DNA of 64,000 nt from Pyricularia pennisetigena (GCF_004337985.1 NW_021940934.1:1-64000), one strand, 5' to 3'; shown: positions 18,016 to 30,808, numbered from the stretch's first letter. Numbers and translations are program-made. Notes: generated by a model from the letters alone, not told the origin.

Positions 18016-18930
18016 TTTGTGATGGGAAGCAAGCACTCCACAGTAGGTATGAGCCTCGACCCCAGCACAACTTGCGGCCAGGTGAACCAAACGGCTGATT
18101 ATCAGGCTAAGCTGGAAACCCTGAAACGAGTGGTTAGCCTTTCGATAAAGTAAACAAGGTGTTATGTTAATACAAAAGACCTGTATACGAAACTACCATC
18201 CGATTCTCCGTGAAGTTTAAGCGTTTGCGAATTTACAACAGCACACTTCACACCCCGCGGGCTTCTTCAGCATTTGTATGCTTAAAATAACAGATAACTT
18301 TACGTAAATTAGGAAGCGAAATGGTTGGCGACAACCCTCCGTATGCCCGATTTGTTTTCAACCACAAATTTTCGGGGATGGGTACCCAATTCTTATGCGC
18401 AGTAACCCAAGCCAATGCAATGAAATCCTGTAAGCTAAATACGGCTGCCGTGCATTAGCACAGTAATCAGGCATACCTTCACGGAGAACCAGATGGTAGC
18501 TCCGTACGAAGGACAAAGGAGCCTATCACAGATTTGGCGGGGGCCTTGTGCAGGTAACCCCGCTATTCGGCATCCTGAACGCACATAACGTAGATATGCT
18601 TATATTCCCAATGCATAAAGGCCTCATGAAACCGTTCGCACAACCTGATGGTAATTAAGCTGTTACATATGAACGCCACTGCACAAGCAATTGAGATTTA
18701 AGAAGAGTAGCGAAATTCAGCATATTCCCCATAACATATGGTTTATTGAGAGGAGTGCAGCAAATTACAAATCCGTTACAATCAGGCCTTGATTTATGCT
18801 ATGAATTACACAGCCTGACAGACGAAATTTATACCAAAACTAATTGGAAAGGGAAAAGTTTGGGACTTCTTGAAGTAGATACTTTAAACTTAGTCAGGGA
18901 AGGAAGGGCTCAGATCCAGCAACAGGTTAG
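18016..18930. other. Gene-poor stretch
   Basis: No credible gene, RNA or repeat end seen. Confidence 0.4.
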
Positions 18931-19665
18931 TCATTTCTTGTTAAACCTAAGTCGGTGTGGATTCGAAAGTTCACCCTGCTCAACCAGGACATCTAATTTT
19001 GCCTTGTTTTCCCATCTGTCGTAGCACTGCAAGTAATTATCAGGGAGGAACTTTGCTATGGGATCAGCTAGACCACAACTGCGCTTGCGGTCTAGTTTTA
19101 ACGATCCTGACCACCTTTCCATGCCCACTGGGTAGAAGCCTGCAAACTCCCAATCAATCAACGCTATTGGTTGCAAAGACTGCGGATCCATGAAGATATT
19201 GTGGGCCGCCAGATCGCCGTGCTGGAATATATACGCGTTTGTCTGGATAGGGACAAATTCCCACGTCGTTTTGCCCTTCCAGGGCGGCTGAATATCCGGG
19301 TTTAGCCAGGAAGGAGGCATAACGAACCCGTCAATACCACGAGCTTGAGACTTTAGGTTGCTTAATTGGGGCAGGACGGTGTCCTTGATAAAGTTGGTAG
19401 CATTCGAATAGGCCTCCTCTGGGCATTTTGCACAAGGTGATTCCTCGGCAATATGCCGCTGCTCTCCAGGCTTTGAGCAGTCTCGGAGTGGAAACTCGTC
19501 CAGGAGCACACCTTTGATTAACTCAGTGACAAGGTATCGCCGACCATCCGGAAGGGAGCCGTGGCAAAGGAGCTTTGGTACAGGAATCTGCGTCTTTTCA
19601 AATACTATACGTAAGGCCTTAGCTTCGTTGGTAATACGTTCGTGGTTCCTGGACGAAATGTACAC
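18931..19665 (-). CDS. APH-fold phosphotransferase/kinase-like protein, 5' end unresolved
   Basis: The 244-residue frame carries the phosphotransferase (APH) signature of the protein-kinase-like fold: catalytic HGDLAAHN (His149-Asn156, Asp151 the likely base) and metal-binding Asp171 in IDWEFAGFYP. A PVPKLLCHG segment near residue 30 is the usual hinge-side motif. The N-lobe with its ATP-binding Lys is missing, so the ATG shown (19665) probably lies inside the gene. A GTAAGT at about 19737-19742 (minus) and an acceptor-like CAG at about 19646 suggest an upstream exon I could not join in frame. The substrate of this large fungal family is unknown. Either a spliced gene or a 5'-lacking remnant. 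Confidence 0.65.
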   Translation of the reverse strand: MYISSRNHERITNEAKALRIVFEKTQIPVPKLLCHGSLPDGRRYLVTELIKGVLLDEFPLRDCSKPGEQRHIAEESPCAKCPEEAYSNATNFIKDTVLPQLSNLKSQARGIDGFVMPPSWLNPDIQPPWKGKTTWEFVPIQTNAYIFQHGDLAAHNIFMDPQSLQPIALIDWEFAGFYPVGMERWSGSLKLDRKRSCGLADPIAKFLPDNYLQCYDRWENKAKLDVLVEQGELSNPHRLRFNKK

Positions 19666-20039
19666 ATTGTTATCTTATGTTTGAAAAGAAGAGAAACAAA
19701 ATTCGTTGTAATGACTGTGATTCCAGGGTAAAGGTTGACTTACAATCACCGGAACCAAAGGAAGGGCGTACCGTCAAATCGATGATCGGGGATTGGAAGC
19801 CGCGAGGTTTTCCACATAACTAATTTCTCCCGGTATATGCTCATTGTCAGCTGTGTAAAGTTTTCCAGTAGGGTTGTTTACTTGGCTACATGTGAATAAT
19901 AATCTACTCACAGTCGTCTTGCTTGTGTCAGACTTTCTCCAAAATTGCTTTGAAGACCCGTTATACCTTTTCCCCCGGCCTCCCCGAGATGATTGAAAAT
20001 GTTGAGACAAGGCCTAGTCCCTAGCAGGTTCGCAAATTC
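19666..20039. other. 5' side of APH-like gene
   Basis: May hold the missing first exon of the minus-strand gene (open but unjoined frames at 19774-20010). No firm exon can be drawn. Confidence 0.3.
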
Positions 20040-20165
20040 GATGTGCTTCGGAAGTATAACAGTCAAGAGTTTAGCATTAAGGAGCTTGCTAAATTTCGAC
20101 TGTGGTGCTTTTCGGCACATTTAACAAAAGAAAAAAAGCATCGTCTCGGACATAATCCGGGTCGG
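20040..20165 (+). repeat. Dispersed repeat A, copy 3
   Basis: Diverged copy of 11812-11935. Followed by a 13-base C run (20209-20221) and a short piece of repeat B (20225-20290). Confidence 0.6.
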
Positions 20166-20299
20166 GGTGTGTGATGGGAAAAGCGCGCGTCTGCCTAACA
20201 TTGGATTGCCCCCCCCCCCCCTTCACCCTAGTCATCCTTTCAAAAAGGCTCCATGGAGGTGAAAACCAATAGGACCAAGCCCATTAATACTCCCTGCTC

Positions 20300-21436
20300 A
20301 AACTTAAGGGCGGAAGCAAATTCATCCGCTAAAACAGTCTTATTTCAAGGCCCCCTACGAAGTGGTTGCCCCATTTCGGGCGTCCCAGATCCGTTTGTGA
20401 ATGTTGTGGTATAATAATGATTATAGCACTTGAAGGGATATTCCGACATGGAATAACACGTGCGGGCCCATGGATGCCTTGAACCCCTTTTTCGTGCCCC
20501 AGGACAGATTGCAAATAGCTTCCTTGTTACTTTAGAAGGCAGACAGATGATAATCAGATATAGCGATTTGCACTAGTTATTTGTCTCATACCTTAATCCC
20601 TACGCGTAGACAAGGTCTATGAACAGAATGCAAGATGCCCCCATTATAAAACGCTGTATGACCAACAAACTTCAAAGCCGGCTGTCTGCTCCACACAAGG
20701 TTGCCTTACACTTAGTTGTAGCGGGGTCCTCAACTTGCCAGGCTGCCAACGGTTACGTTTCGGCCAGCATTTTCCAAGTCCCATGTAACGGTAACCATCC
20801 CAATTGGCCCCAATTCTATGCCAACACAAACCAGATTACAACGATATTAAATGGGCTGTAGTTTTGGACGGTTGTAGGGGCGAACGGCGTGCTCGACACG
20901 ACGCCATGGCAGCAGCTAGAATGGCAACCATGCCAATACCACATATGATGGGAAATGCAATAACAGCAGCTGACGATAGATTGGTCATAGGGACTGCTTT
21001 CCACCTAGAGGTGGAGCTTTGCAAGTCGCAGGTCGGTTAAGTGCGGAGGCTCCACACGTTGATAATCTCAATCACTTTTGTTAATGCCTTCTCAGTACCA
21101 CGGTTATTAGCTCAGGCTTGGTGGGGAGTTTGTAAATATGGATCTTTGAGCCTTTTGGAATTCTCTTTGTGCTGAGCTATGTGGCTCGAAATCGTAAAGA
21201 AATATGCTGTGTTCATGTTGAGCATCGGTGTAATAGTTCTTGTAATGTCATTGCCAATTTAAGACCAGTGAGATCGTGCTCGAGAAGAGGGATCCGAGGT
21301 ATGTACATAATCTTTTTTTCAGGGATACCATGGGATGCCGGCTCACCAGGATATTACATCCGAGCTCAGGCAAATTTTATCATAGAGGCCTCCCAGTGCA
21401 GCTGCAGTCACAGGAGAATTTTGCCAAATTACATGG
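20300..21436. other. Gene-poor stretch
   Basis: Only small, unconvincing ORFs. One minus-strand frame (20816-21024) has a hydrophobic segment rich in Ala, Ile and Gly that could be a leftover of a membrane protein. Confidence 0.3.
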
Positions 21437-21715
21437 TTACAGCGTTACGCTTATGTAAAGCTTGCCTCTGGCTACCACCTTTGCCATTTGGTTCGGATAC
21501 CTGGTGCCCCCGATCACCTTGCTTACAAGCTGCATGTAAATATGCCACCTCGCATCACCAAACATGTCCAGCCTGCGGCAAAGCGGCACGACGCAGGAGT
21601 TGACGGCTGTGTAGCCAATGGCGATCCAGGTGAGCAGCTCGGCTTTGCCAAAGTCGGCCAGGATGGGCACCTGGATGCTGGGAATAAATATCTGCCTTTT
21701 AAGGACCTTTAGTAC
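21437..21715 (-). pseudogene. Possible decayed membrane-transporter fragment
   Basis: The minus frame reads about 75-90 residues with an order seen in MFS drug-transporter N-termini: Leu-Leu-Thr-Trp-Ile-Ala, a Tyr-Thr segment, then Val-Pro-Leu and a Cys-Arg-Arg-Leu-Asp-Met-Phe-Gly piece resembling the G-R-L-(S)-D-x-F-G loop. No start or continuing exon is found, so it is at best a remnant. It could be chance. Confidence 0.3.
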
Positions 21716-22029
21716 AGCCGACCATGTTTTTGAAGTTCCATCTGAGGAGCTTCATTCTGCCCATCGACAAGTTTGACAAGCTAATCACAAAGGACGCAGT
21801 GCTCAAAAAGTTGAAGGAACGCGGAATTTCGGATAGGGATGCTGAGCAGCTTGCACGTCAGCCCAGGATTGGATTGCCATTATGGTTCTTTCGCCAATTT
21901 ACATAGTGCCCAAAAATAGCAAGTGGCAATACCCCTGAAAGATTGTGTATCCTCCTTCTCTCAAACTATACATCCTTGAGAAGCAGCTAGGGAGAGCAAT
22001 ATTGTAACGTGCAGATCCACGCAAAAGGA

Positions 22030-22335
22030 CATCCCAGTTGAGTGCCGGAATACTACCGTAAAGGCTCCGTGGAGGTAAAGGCCAATAGGAATGAGCCCGT
22101 TACAAAATGCACCCCTGACGGCCAGCATCAACTTCACCCCCGACTGTTTGTCATACCTTGCTAAACCTCCCTGCTCGAAATCGGGGGCCAATAACTTCAA
22201 CCAATTCTATTTTTAATCACATACGCAGATGGACCAAATGCCTTACAGACAGTGACCTCCTGGGGTTAGGCGATTACGGCGGTGAGCCCGGGTCCTTAAA
22301 GTATCCTTGCAATTTGTAAGCGAGGTGCCCAGGCC
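22030..22335 (+). repeat. Dispersed repeat B, second long copy
   Basis: Ordered match to 12030-12340 with many substitutions. Confidence 0.65.
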
Positions 22336-25027
22336 CTATAGCGATTGCAATCCAAAGACCGTTTGCACACCGAGTGAAGAGTATGTATCCCGGGGGCCTG
22401 GCGCTCAGGGCTGGCTGACGATGTACCACAGCGGCTGTGCTGTAGGTTTGCGAGGTACCTTGAGCTTTCCAGGATGCGGCAGTGAGATTTGTTTTGCTGT
22501 ATGTTGGTTGCTCATTCGCCATGGCACTGGATTGGGTGTGTTGTTACCTGGGCCTACTTGATTTAACAACCGTCGTACACCCTCCGTTTAGCCCCTGTGG
22601 GATCTCGCTAGGAAACCTCGAGGCCTGTGTTTGATCGGTCCGAGTATAGCTAAAGGTATCATCCATAATTGGCAGCGGGAAATGGATGTAGATTTCCCTG
22701 TCAGTCAAACCCGAAATCGACGTCTGGCCAGCTATGCAATAATAACATGGATCTTATTCCAATTAGCTTCACCCATTTCAAGCGTGAGGACGCAAGTCCC
22801 CCCGACAACCTGGATATAGAAACCGGTTCCCTTATTTCCGAGAACGGAGGAGCCCCTGTTTGCTTTATTGTACCGTGGGAATAATTTACAGCAATAAATG
22901 CCTTGGGATAAGGAATGTATTAAAGCCGATAAAATTGTTTGTTTAAAATATTATTTTGGAGCGTATAAAGCTGATAAGTTTTCTTCTTTCCTCCTTGGAC
23001 ATATTTGAGTTTTAACAGCCAGATCCTTAAAAAGGCTTAGCTTCAAGTGTTTTGCCAAACCGACACCAGTCCCTTTATTAGCGTTAACGACCACCGTTAC
23101 ACTGCTCCTCATTCCTCTGGAGTTTCACCGAAACAAGAAGCATTAGTCATTGAACACTTGCTATTTTACGCAAATACGTCTCTCTATAAAAGCCTATTAC
23201 ATTTATTGGAAAGCAAAAAGTGGACCACATTGCTCTTCCCTTGATTACAACTGATGACGTGTCCGAGTCCGCTTTTCGGTAGCTGTAAGGCCAATACACG
23301 ACCGGGATTTGTGATGGTCGTGCATGAGACTTTCTTCGGAACCCGGCTGATTTTGCGTATTGCCTGTCCGTGTCGAGTTGAGCCTGCAACCTGACGGGCG
23401 TGGAAATCTAAAGAGTTGATTGTTGCGTGATACTTTCTAAGGTTCGCCAACGCGGCTGTGCAAAGGTTGTGAAATTGCGACGTGTTACCAAAGAAGTCCG
23501 TTGCATATTTGCCCAGGTTTGGCTTACCATTATGGCTCTTTCGCCCATTTGATATTGTGCCTCAAAGATAACAAGCGGCAGTATTCCTCAGAGGCTGCAT
23601 GACCTCATTTTGTCTATCTAGGCGCAGAATGAGATAAATGTTTGCTAGCTAAGTGCCGGAACGCCACCCCAAATAACTCTTTCTAGGAACGAGTCCCACA
23701 CAAATCGAGGGCTCCTGCATTTGGTTACTCGACGGCTGTGATAAATGCCTGTCAAAGGAGCTTGCACCAAAGAGAACTGAAACCATGCATACAACCAAGC
23801 CATTCTAAGTCACTTATCCCAGCCAAAAGGGCGTCCATCACGATGCAGAAGGCCCTCCATCACCGTGGCACGCTACCTATGGGGTAGCAAAACGGTCTAG
23901 CGTCGTATGGTAATGCGTGACGAAACAAAGTGGGCGTTAATTATCCATGAACTGTTGCTTTTTGAATGCCGCTAGTGTGCATTGGAGCGTTCAACCCTCA
24001 TAAACCATTTGCTCCTCTCGAAACGAAGGTTGTGGACGGAAGGAGTGCATAGCACACCTCAGGCTCGGTTGTTTTGTCCTGCGAACTTTGCGGGGAAGTT
24101 ATGGATGTGCTACGTACAGCTTTGGTTCTAGACCAGGCCGATAACTGCAAGAGAAACCCCTCGTTCCTGGAATGGCCACCATAACTATCTTATCAACGAC
24201 TTCAAAGCTGACATTACGGAACCGAGGGCCCCCACAATTGCATGCATGCTTCCTGCAAGTCCCGTGCATATTTCTGAAGCAAGAAAGCTACTGTAAAACA
24301 GCATAGAGCTGAAGATAGTAGCCTATAGAATTCGGAAAAGGATATAAACTAATCCGTTCTGCCCTTCGTGGTGTGGCTGTAAGGTTAGGCATAGGAAGTT
24401 CCGCGTTTCATCTTACCTCCCGATATACGGAAAGAAAAGTCTGCTCTTTAATCAACTTATACCTCCAGCCTCTATCTGGTCAAGCAAAATGCCTTCAACT
24501 ACCGTCAAATGCGCATCTTGTGGTGTCGAGTACTCGTCCACCCAGTCTGGTTGTCCTTTCGCATCCACCCACAAATAAAGTGTGAGTTCACTCTGAGATT
24601 GGAAATCTGCAGAGTCCACTATCTCATCTTTGGCTCGATCATTTAGGAAAAGATCACTGCGGAACAAAGTTTTTTCTCGTCTGGATTGGGGCTATTTACC
24701 GAATTTGTGGTCTTGTTGCTCGAGACTATAACCCTACTGGCAATCCGCCGCGCAATTTTCTGTCTGTGCGAGGATTTTAGTATTTGTTTGAATGTATAGT
24801 CGCCTTTAAAATTTTACACTCGTCAAACAAATCGAATCTTTCAAGTGGTAGGAAACTTTGTGTGGCTATTAATGACTACTCGAGAAAGTTTCGGTACATA
24901 CTCGAACTCTAATGTATCTATTACAGCTGCGCAGTCAGTTCCTGCCAGTGCGTGCATATAGTATGTGTGGAATAGGGAACAATGAGGCAAAGGTATTGCC
25001 AAATTGCCACGAGTGCGTACTGGTTAC
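22336..25027. other. Gene-poor stretch
   Basis: No credible gene. A short repeat B relic lies at about 23645-23700. A minus ORF of 71 codons (24452-24667) has no recognisable motif. Confidence 0.4.
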
Positions 25028-25077
25028 TGTACTGGCGCTTAGTAGTAGTAGTAGTAGTAGTAGTAGTATTATTTAAC

Positions 25078-25094
25078 GCCGGGCTCGGCCCGGC
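25078..25094 (-). terminator. GC-rich hairpin near LINE 3' end
   Basis: GCCGGGC-TCG-GCCCGGC, a perfect 7-bp stem with a 3-base loop, just before the trinucleotide tail. Conserved in copy B at 45176-45192. May be the RNA feature recognised by the element's RT. Confidence 0.5.
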
Positions 25095-25322
25095 TTGTTA
25101 GCCGGCCGTTAGCAACCTCCCGAGGGGTATCTCGGCGCGCGTTCTATCTTCTTTATCTACACAGGGGGAAGACAAGGAGGGCAGAGGCGGATCGTGCCTG
25201 ACCGGGTTCGGGCCCGGTCCTGCTTAGGGGGGTTAGTTCACTGACGCGACCCCGTGCCTGAGGTGCACGGAGGGTTCGTCTGTCGGCTTGTGCCGTGGAG
25301 TATGGGTGAAAAGGCAATAAGT

Positions 25323-27197
25323 CTATTCCTCGTCTGAGTTCGAGTCGCTTACGATCGGTGTCCCTAGGCGTAAAGTGCGTTCGTGGCGCGCGGGGCGCTG
25401 GCGGGCCGCTCTGGGGCGGGCGCTGAAATAGTTGGTGGCTATCGAAAACGCCTCAAAGCTTTTCGGTTGCCCGAGGCTTGTCTGGAAGAATTTGCGGCGT
25501 TGGCCGCGGTCTGGCGGCCCGACCGGCCGCTCGTTATCAGGCCACGGCCAGTTTCTCCACACCGCCCGCGAAAAGCGGCAGTGCACCGGGTGTTCAGGGG
25601 AGGTCCGCTTCCAGCACCAGGCACACGAGGTGTTTGCATCCTGGTGGTTGAAACGGTCATGGTAGGCTTTGAAATCGCCGTGGCCGGTCCTCATGGCCAA
25701 ATAATGGCCCAGTAGGGGTCTTGGCAAACGCAGTTCCTCGGGCTCCTTTCTCGGTGTGTATTGGAATTTCCATTCCCTATATGCGGGGGACCGTTCACAA
25801 AGTTCTTTACGCCACCAGTCCTTCTCTATATTCGAAAGAATGGTTCTGAGGACCGTGCCGGCACCGCTATACGTGGTTTGCTGAGCCCTCGGGTCTGGGT
25901 CCGGCGGTCCGGCAGAGCCGGCCTTGGCCAGCTCGTCAGCCCGGTCGTTTCCCGGGATTCCCTGGTGCCCAGGGCACCAACGGACCCGAACCTCGGTACC
26001 TTGTTTTCGGAGTAGATCGACAAGGTCATGGAACTCCAAAAAGGCCCATTGGGACGAACGCGGCGCGTCGCCTCTAAGACCCCAAATAACCGAGGTGCTG
26101 TCCACACAAATCCAGATCCGGGCGCCTGGCTGGGCCTTGGCTGCCGCCTGTAGCCCTCTTAGGGCGCCAATCGCCTCGGCGTCGAAAACGTGGCTTTCCG
26201 GCGTAATAGATGCGGAGCCTGCGGCAAATTCCAGGCCCGCCCTAAAAGCGGCCCATCCGTACCCTATTTGGACGCAGTTATTTTCGTGTTTTTCCGAACC
26301 ATCCGTATATACCACGATATCGTCAGGTGATACCATGTCCAGCCATTCGATAAAGCGGCGGGCCGCTTCCTCTTTTGGGACTCCTCCGGTGGGGTCAGTG
26401 CGAGAATCCGGGGCATTGCGAGGTGCGCGCAACTCTAGTCTCCGGATCCGCGGGAGAAGTTGCGCAGCCGTTTGCAGGGTCGTGGCCGAATGGCCCGAGT
26501 TGCGGGCACGAGCTGTTTCACGCAGGCGGCTGACAAGGGGGTGCCCCTTGTCCGCGAGCCTTAGTCGGGCGCCGTATTTCAGGCGGGTGTAGGCCAGCGC
26601 GACGCGGGCCGAGGGTAGTCCTGCGTCCCTGAGAACAGTGGACGAGGGGGTGGTTTTATACGCCGGGAGGATTGCCCGTGCCGCTAAAACCAGCGGTTTG
26701 TTCAGTGCTTTGAGGAGTCCTCTTTGCTTGTGCGCTGGGTTGTACCATGCCTCGGCTGCGTAGGTGGCCGAGGAACCCACGCATGCCACCGCTGCCTTGC
26801 GAAGTGCAGCCGCAGGCGGTCCGTATCTTACTGCCCCAAAGCTTTTGAGGTGAGCAGCGACCGCCATTGCTTTGGCAGCCCTTTCGGCCACGTGGCGGCG
26901 CCCGTCTAGCCGTCGGCTGAACCAAAAGCCAAGCCAACGCATGCCCGGGTAACGCTCGGCCCCGGAGGCGCTTTGTCCGCGTCGACCGCCCGGTAGTTGG
27001 ACCGGGGTAACCGTTCTACCATTAATCCGGATTTCCGGGTTGCGACCGTGCCTTTTCTTAGTGATATGGATCACCTCTGTCTTTTCCGCTGCAAAATGGA
27101 TTTTCTCTTCCGCCGCAATTTCGTGCATATCCCGGAGTTTATCTTCCAGCCAACGTACGTTCTCCTCCAACGAGGGTGACGATTTCCATGTAAGCAC
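25323..27197 (-). pseudogene. Tad1 ORF2, C-terminal 624 residues
   Basis: The open frame starts right after the YADD motif of RT because the element is 5' truncated. It has the RT thumb region, an RNase H domain (YTDGSEKHENN, DAEAIGAL, CVDSTSVIW and GNDRADELA carry the four acidic positions) and a C-terminal CCHC-like cluster CAWCWKRTSPEHPVHC. It cannot encode endonuclease or RT activity. It differs from copy B by only a handful of residues near the end. Confidence 0.9.
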
Positions 27198-27385
27198 GTC
27201 GTCTGCGTGTACTGGCGCTTAGTCAGGGCACGATTATTTATCTTCCCGTTGACCAGGAATATGGCACGGAATCTTGTGTTTTCAGACAAAGGGATAGGAC
27301 ACAAACAACCAGGTGAATTATAACAGGTTTTAATATTGTAATTCTTGAACGGTTACCCTATACCGCCAGCAGAAGAATCATTGCT

Positions 27386-28183
27386 TCACTTTGCTTCACA
27401 TTTTTGCAAGATACCCACCAGTTTTTTCACATCGTCATCTTCGTCCTCCAGTGCAATCGATGGGCCTGGACGTCGGAAGTATTCTGCCTCGAATTGGGGC
27501 GGGAAGAACCCGGCGTATTCCCAGTCCAAAATCGCGTTGATTTTGAGTGTGTCCTTGTCAACAAGGATATTGTGCGTGGACAAATCATTGTGACAAAACA
27601 CAAGATCCATCGAATCCCGCCTCTGCATATTCCATCGAGGACGAAATGTGTCGGTTATAACACGGTAAGGCGGTATTACCTATAAAATTTGTATGCATCA
27701 GCATATACTTCTGGACCTGATCGATTTCAACGAACGTATCTAGTTAATGAATCAACTTACAATACCTGAAGGGCCGCCCCATTCAGCCGAACATAGTTTC
27801 TTGAGAGTTTGCAGGTGAAACTCCACCTCCTTTTCCACTTTTTTGCGCTGATCCTGGTCGAGTTCATTCATCTGTACCCCTTCGACGTGCTCTGTAATGA
27901 GATGAACGGCGCCGTCATCCTCAAAGGAGCCAATCAGCTTCGGTATGGGTATATTTGTATTTCTAGCGATGTATTGTAGCGTGGCAGCCTCGTTCTGAAG
28001 TCGTTCTTTGCCAAATAAAGGTACAATAATGTTACCATTAACGGGATGAATTTGCCATTCGGCCGGGCGGAGGTTGCGTTTGATCCAGATATTGCCAACG
28101 CGGAAGTATTTGCGCTCCGTAGTAATGGAAACACAATCCTTTTCGCGCCGCTCATTCAACATCCAAAAGGTAACGGGAGGCAT
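27386..28183 (-). CDS. APH-fold phosphotransferase/kinase-like protein, 2 exons
   Basis: Exon 1 is 28183-27761 and exon 2 is 27679-27386, split by an 81-bp phase-0 intron (GTAAGT...TATAG). The joined product is 238 residues, the usual size of this fungal family. Visible parts: N-lobe Lys35 in NIWIKRN, PIPKLIGSF hinge segment, LITEHVEG, catalytic CHNDLSTHN (His171-Asn178, Asp173) and metal-binding Asp193 in ILDWEYAGFFP. His-Asn-Asp in place of His-Gly-Asp is common in these proteins. The ATG at 28183 gives a short lead before the N-lobe. Substrate unknown. Close to the LINE insertion but not broken by it. Confidence 0.85.
27680..27760 (-). other. Intron of APH-like gene
   Basis: GTAAGT donor and TATAG acceptor on the minus strand; the two flanking exons join in phase 0 to give an unbroken kinase-like domain. 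Confidence 0.8.
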
Positions 28184-30808
28184 TGTGCTAATCTGCGTCG
28201 TTGTGAGTGGATGTAAGGATTTTATGTATGAGAATTGTTAAATCATTCAAATCAGAATTGTTCAGGTATTTATAACCAAGCCGAGACTTGCGTGGTTTAT
28301 GCGGAGTTGGAACTTGATTGTGCGGGGTTAGTGCCCCACTACTTCGTATTTGGTACGAATAGTTTCCGTTGGAACAGCCCAAATCCATTCTAAGTATCGC
28401 AGAAAACGTAGAGGACGATTTGGAAAGGGGACGAAACGACGACGTGATAAGCACTTGGGAATAGAATTTACCCCCGCCCCAAACCAACTCCTACCGACGA
28501 GGCCCACACGCCATCATGCAACTGTAAATTAAATAAGCTTGGGTTAGTTCGAAGGTGCCTACAGGCCTTTCGATAAAGACAAACTTATACGGCCAGCAAA
28601 AACCGCGTCTGGGTAACCCTGAGACCTTGTGAATCAGCCCCTTGTGTATAAGGAAAGAAAAATATAATTATTTAGCTTCATCCAGGCTGTCGTCGATACG
28701 TTTGCAGCGTGTTAATAAATCTGCCCCACAATTTCCACGATTTGGGCTCCATATTATAGTTACCTACCGTAGTGCTTGCTTCCCCCAAAATTGCAGACTA
28801 ACTTCCTGCATCGTGATGGACGCTCTCCTGACTGGAATAAGGATAAGTGATTATCAGATCGAATACAGGGCTATATTGACAGATTATCAAATCATGGTGG
28901 CAGGTTGCAAGCTTCTTTGACAGATATTCGCCACCACCGTCAAGCATACCTAATGCAGGAGCCCTGCATCGGCGCGGCGGTGAGCAAATTCGAAATCCGA
29001 TTGGCTGGCATTGCAGAGTTGATTGGCGTAGTTAGCGTTTTTTACTGGGAATAGTAAGCGAATCAAGCGGACATTCGTAAACCCACTTTTGGCAGCGCAC
29101 ATTATTGGGGACCCGGCAAACCATTGTTGTATTGCAGATGGCTGATAGTGCATCAAATCGGACAGGTAGGCTGCTGCCCGACGATGGCTTGAGTGGGAAA
29201 AGAGGGGTAGCTGCATTTGTGTGCTGTTCACCAACCCCTCCTCGCTTGGCTTATTCTCAACATAGCGCTGGAAAGCCCGCCTATGTTGCCCCCTGTCTAC
29301 AACCATTGTAGAAAGTGATACGGGTCTCAAGGGCCAGATGGCAGGCTGATGGCTGGCCAAGACAGGATTGCATGAAGTCTGAAAACGTGTATCCTCTTGG
29401 CTCACATTCTCAAAATTATGCCCATGAAAGACCTTATCGCGAACGAGAACAGTGTTTTAAGGGGGTTTCGGTGGCGGCGGTTTGGGCACACTGGTCGTGT
29501 CGTCTTTTTATGATCGTTGTTGGTGTGCCAAAAGGTGGGAAAATGGGCATGTAGCTGGCTTGGCTATTTCTGTGTATTTTGCTCGAGCCTATTGTCGAGT
29601 TCTTTGCATTCGACGAGCGCTTGTCTCGCGAGATGGCACATCTGAAGAGGATCTGGGATGGACCGACGAAGGGTGACTATGGTTTTAAGATGAGTAGTTC
29701 GATTTGCTGTTAAAAGATCATTGTTATCCTATATTACACCAGGCTGGACCATTTCTTACCTCAATGCTACAGCATCGGAAATGATTGCACACCACCCTTG
29801 TTGACGAAGGGGTGGTGAAAAGGATGAGAAACAACTTGCGCCGGATGATGTGAATTTCCCAGGATTTCGGTCAACAACAATTCTATTATTTTGTTAGTGC
29901 GGGTGTGTTTGATCTTAGGGGAGCTAATATCCGGATTATATTTTCTATTTTCATCTCATTAGTCAGGGCGTGCATTGATACTAGGCTCCAAAGCACATTT
30001 TCCATTGCCCAGAGGTGGCAACATTGCAGTCTCAGCGAACGGGTACTCGCAGTTTTATCGCGTTGGCTGAATTTGATACGTAACGCATTGCCATGCAAGT
30101 TGCCGTCGGCTCTGCCTAACCTGTGACGCCCGACAGACAAAGGCCTTTGATGACTGCTGCTTTGTTTGCCGCTGACGTAGTTGATCATTCCGGTTGCATA
30201 ACGGGATAACGGTGCGCTTTCTAGTACCGAAACGCCCAAATTTCGGTCTTCCCGCAAAATCAGCGAGGTGGCTGGAAAGGGTCTTTAACTTGGCCTAGAC
30301 AGGTCTTAAAACCACAAGAACAAAAACGAAATGCTCAGTTCTATCAGGGATTTTCTGGGAGTGGATTTGCCCAGCGCTTCATTTTTTAGAATGCCTGGAA
30401 AGGACCCGAAGGTTTCCAAGAAAGACTAGGTACAAGAGTTCCCTGAAGTAAAAGCAGGACTTCGAAACGCAACCTTAAGCTGCATCCAAAAACGGCTCGG
30501 TCAAGGATATGGTCATCTTCAAAATCTAGCAGAAAATCGTATAAAGCGACTTACATCTAGCACGAACGTAGTTTATAAGCTCATCGAACAAGAAGCAAAT
30601 GTTACCCGAGACTTTCAAAGACACTTGTCTCTTCCATGTCGTCAGGCTTGGGACGGGCTCAACTGTAGCGTATAATATACAAAGTGAAGTAGGTGCTGAA
30701 GGCCCGCCAGTTATCTCACTACTTTCCGAGTGAAATACCTCTCTATTTTTTTAAATCCATGAATCCAGTTTAGCCTCCCATTGTCCCTGATCGTGACAGT
30801 AGGCGCAT
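28184..30808. other. Gene-poor stretch
   Basis: The first few hundred bases are likely the promoter of the APH-like gene. The rest holds only small ORFs without recognisable domains; the longest (28950-29405, minus) looks random in composition. Confidence 0.4.

Larger units (their letters stand above)
25044..27207 (-). mobile_element. 5'-truncated Tad1-type LINE (copy A)
   Basis: It holds the 3' half of ORF2 (from just inside the RT YADD motif to the end), the 3' UTR hairpin and a trinucleotide tail (CTA-type on the element strand). It is flanked by a perfect 16-bp target duplication TGTACTGGCGCTTAGT at 25028-25043 and 27208-27223. 5' truncation with a target duplication is the normal product of target-primed reverse transcription. 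The sequence is nearly the same as 45145-47300 (copy B). Confidence 0.95.

Noticed and set aside
25761..26592. Long plus-strand ORFs opposite LINE ORF2 (also at 45858-46689 and 49953-51089)
   Set aside because: They mirror the GC-rich coding strand of the LINE and repeat exactly in each copy; shadows of ORF1/ORF2.
28950..29405. 151-residue minus-strand ORF
   Set aside because: No domain, odd composition, no splice or promoter support; most likely chance.
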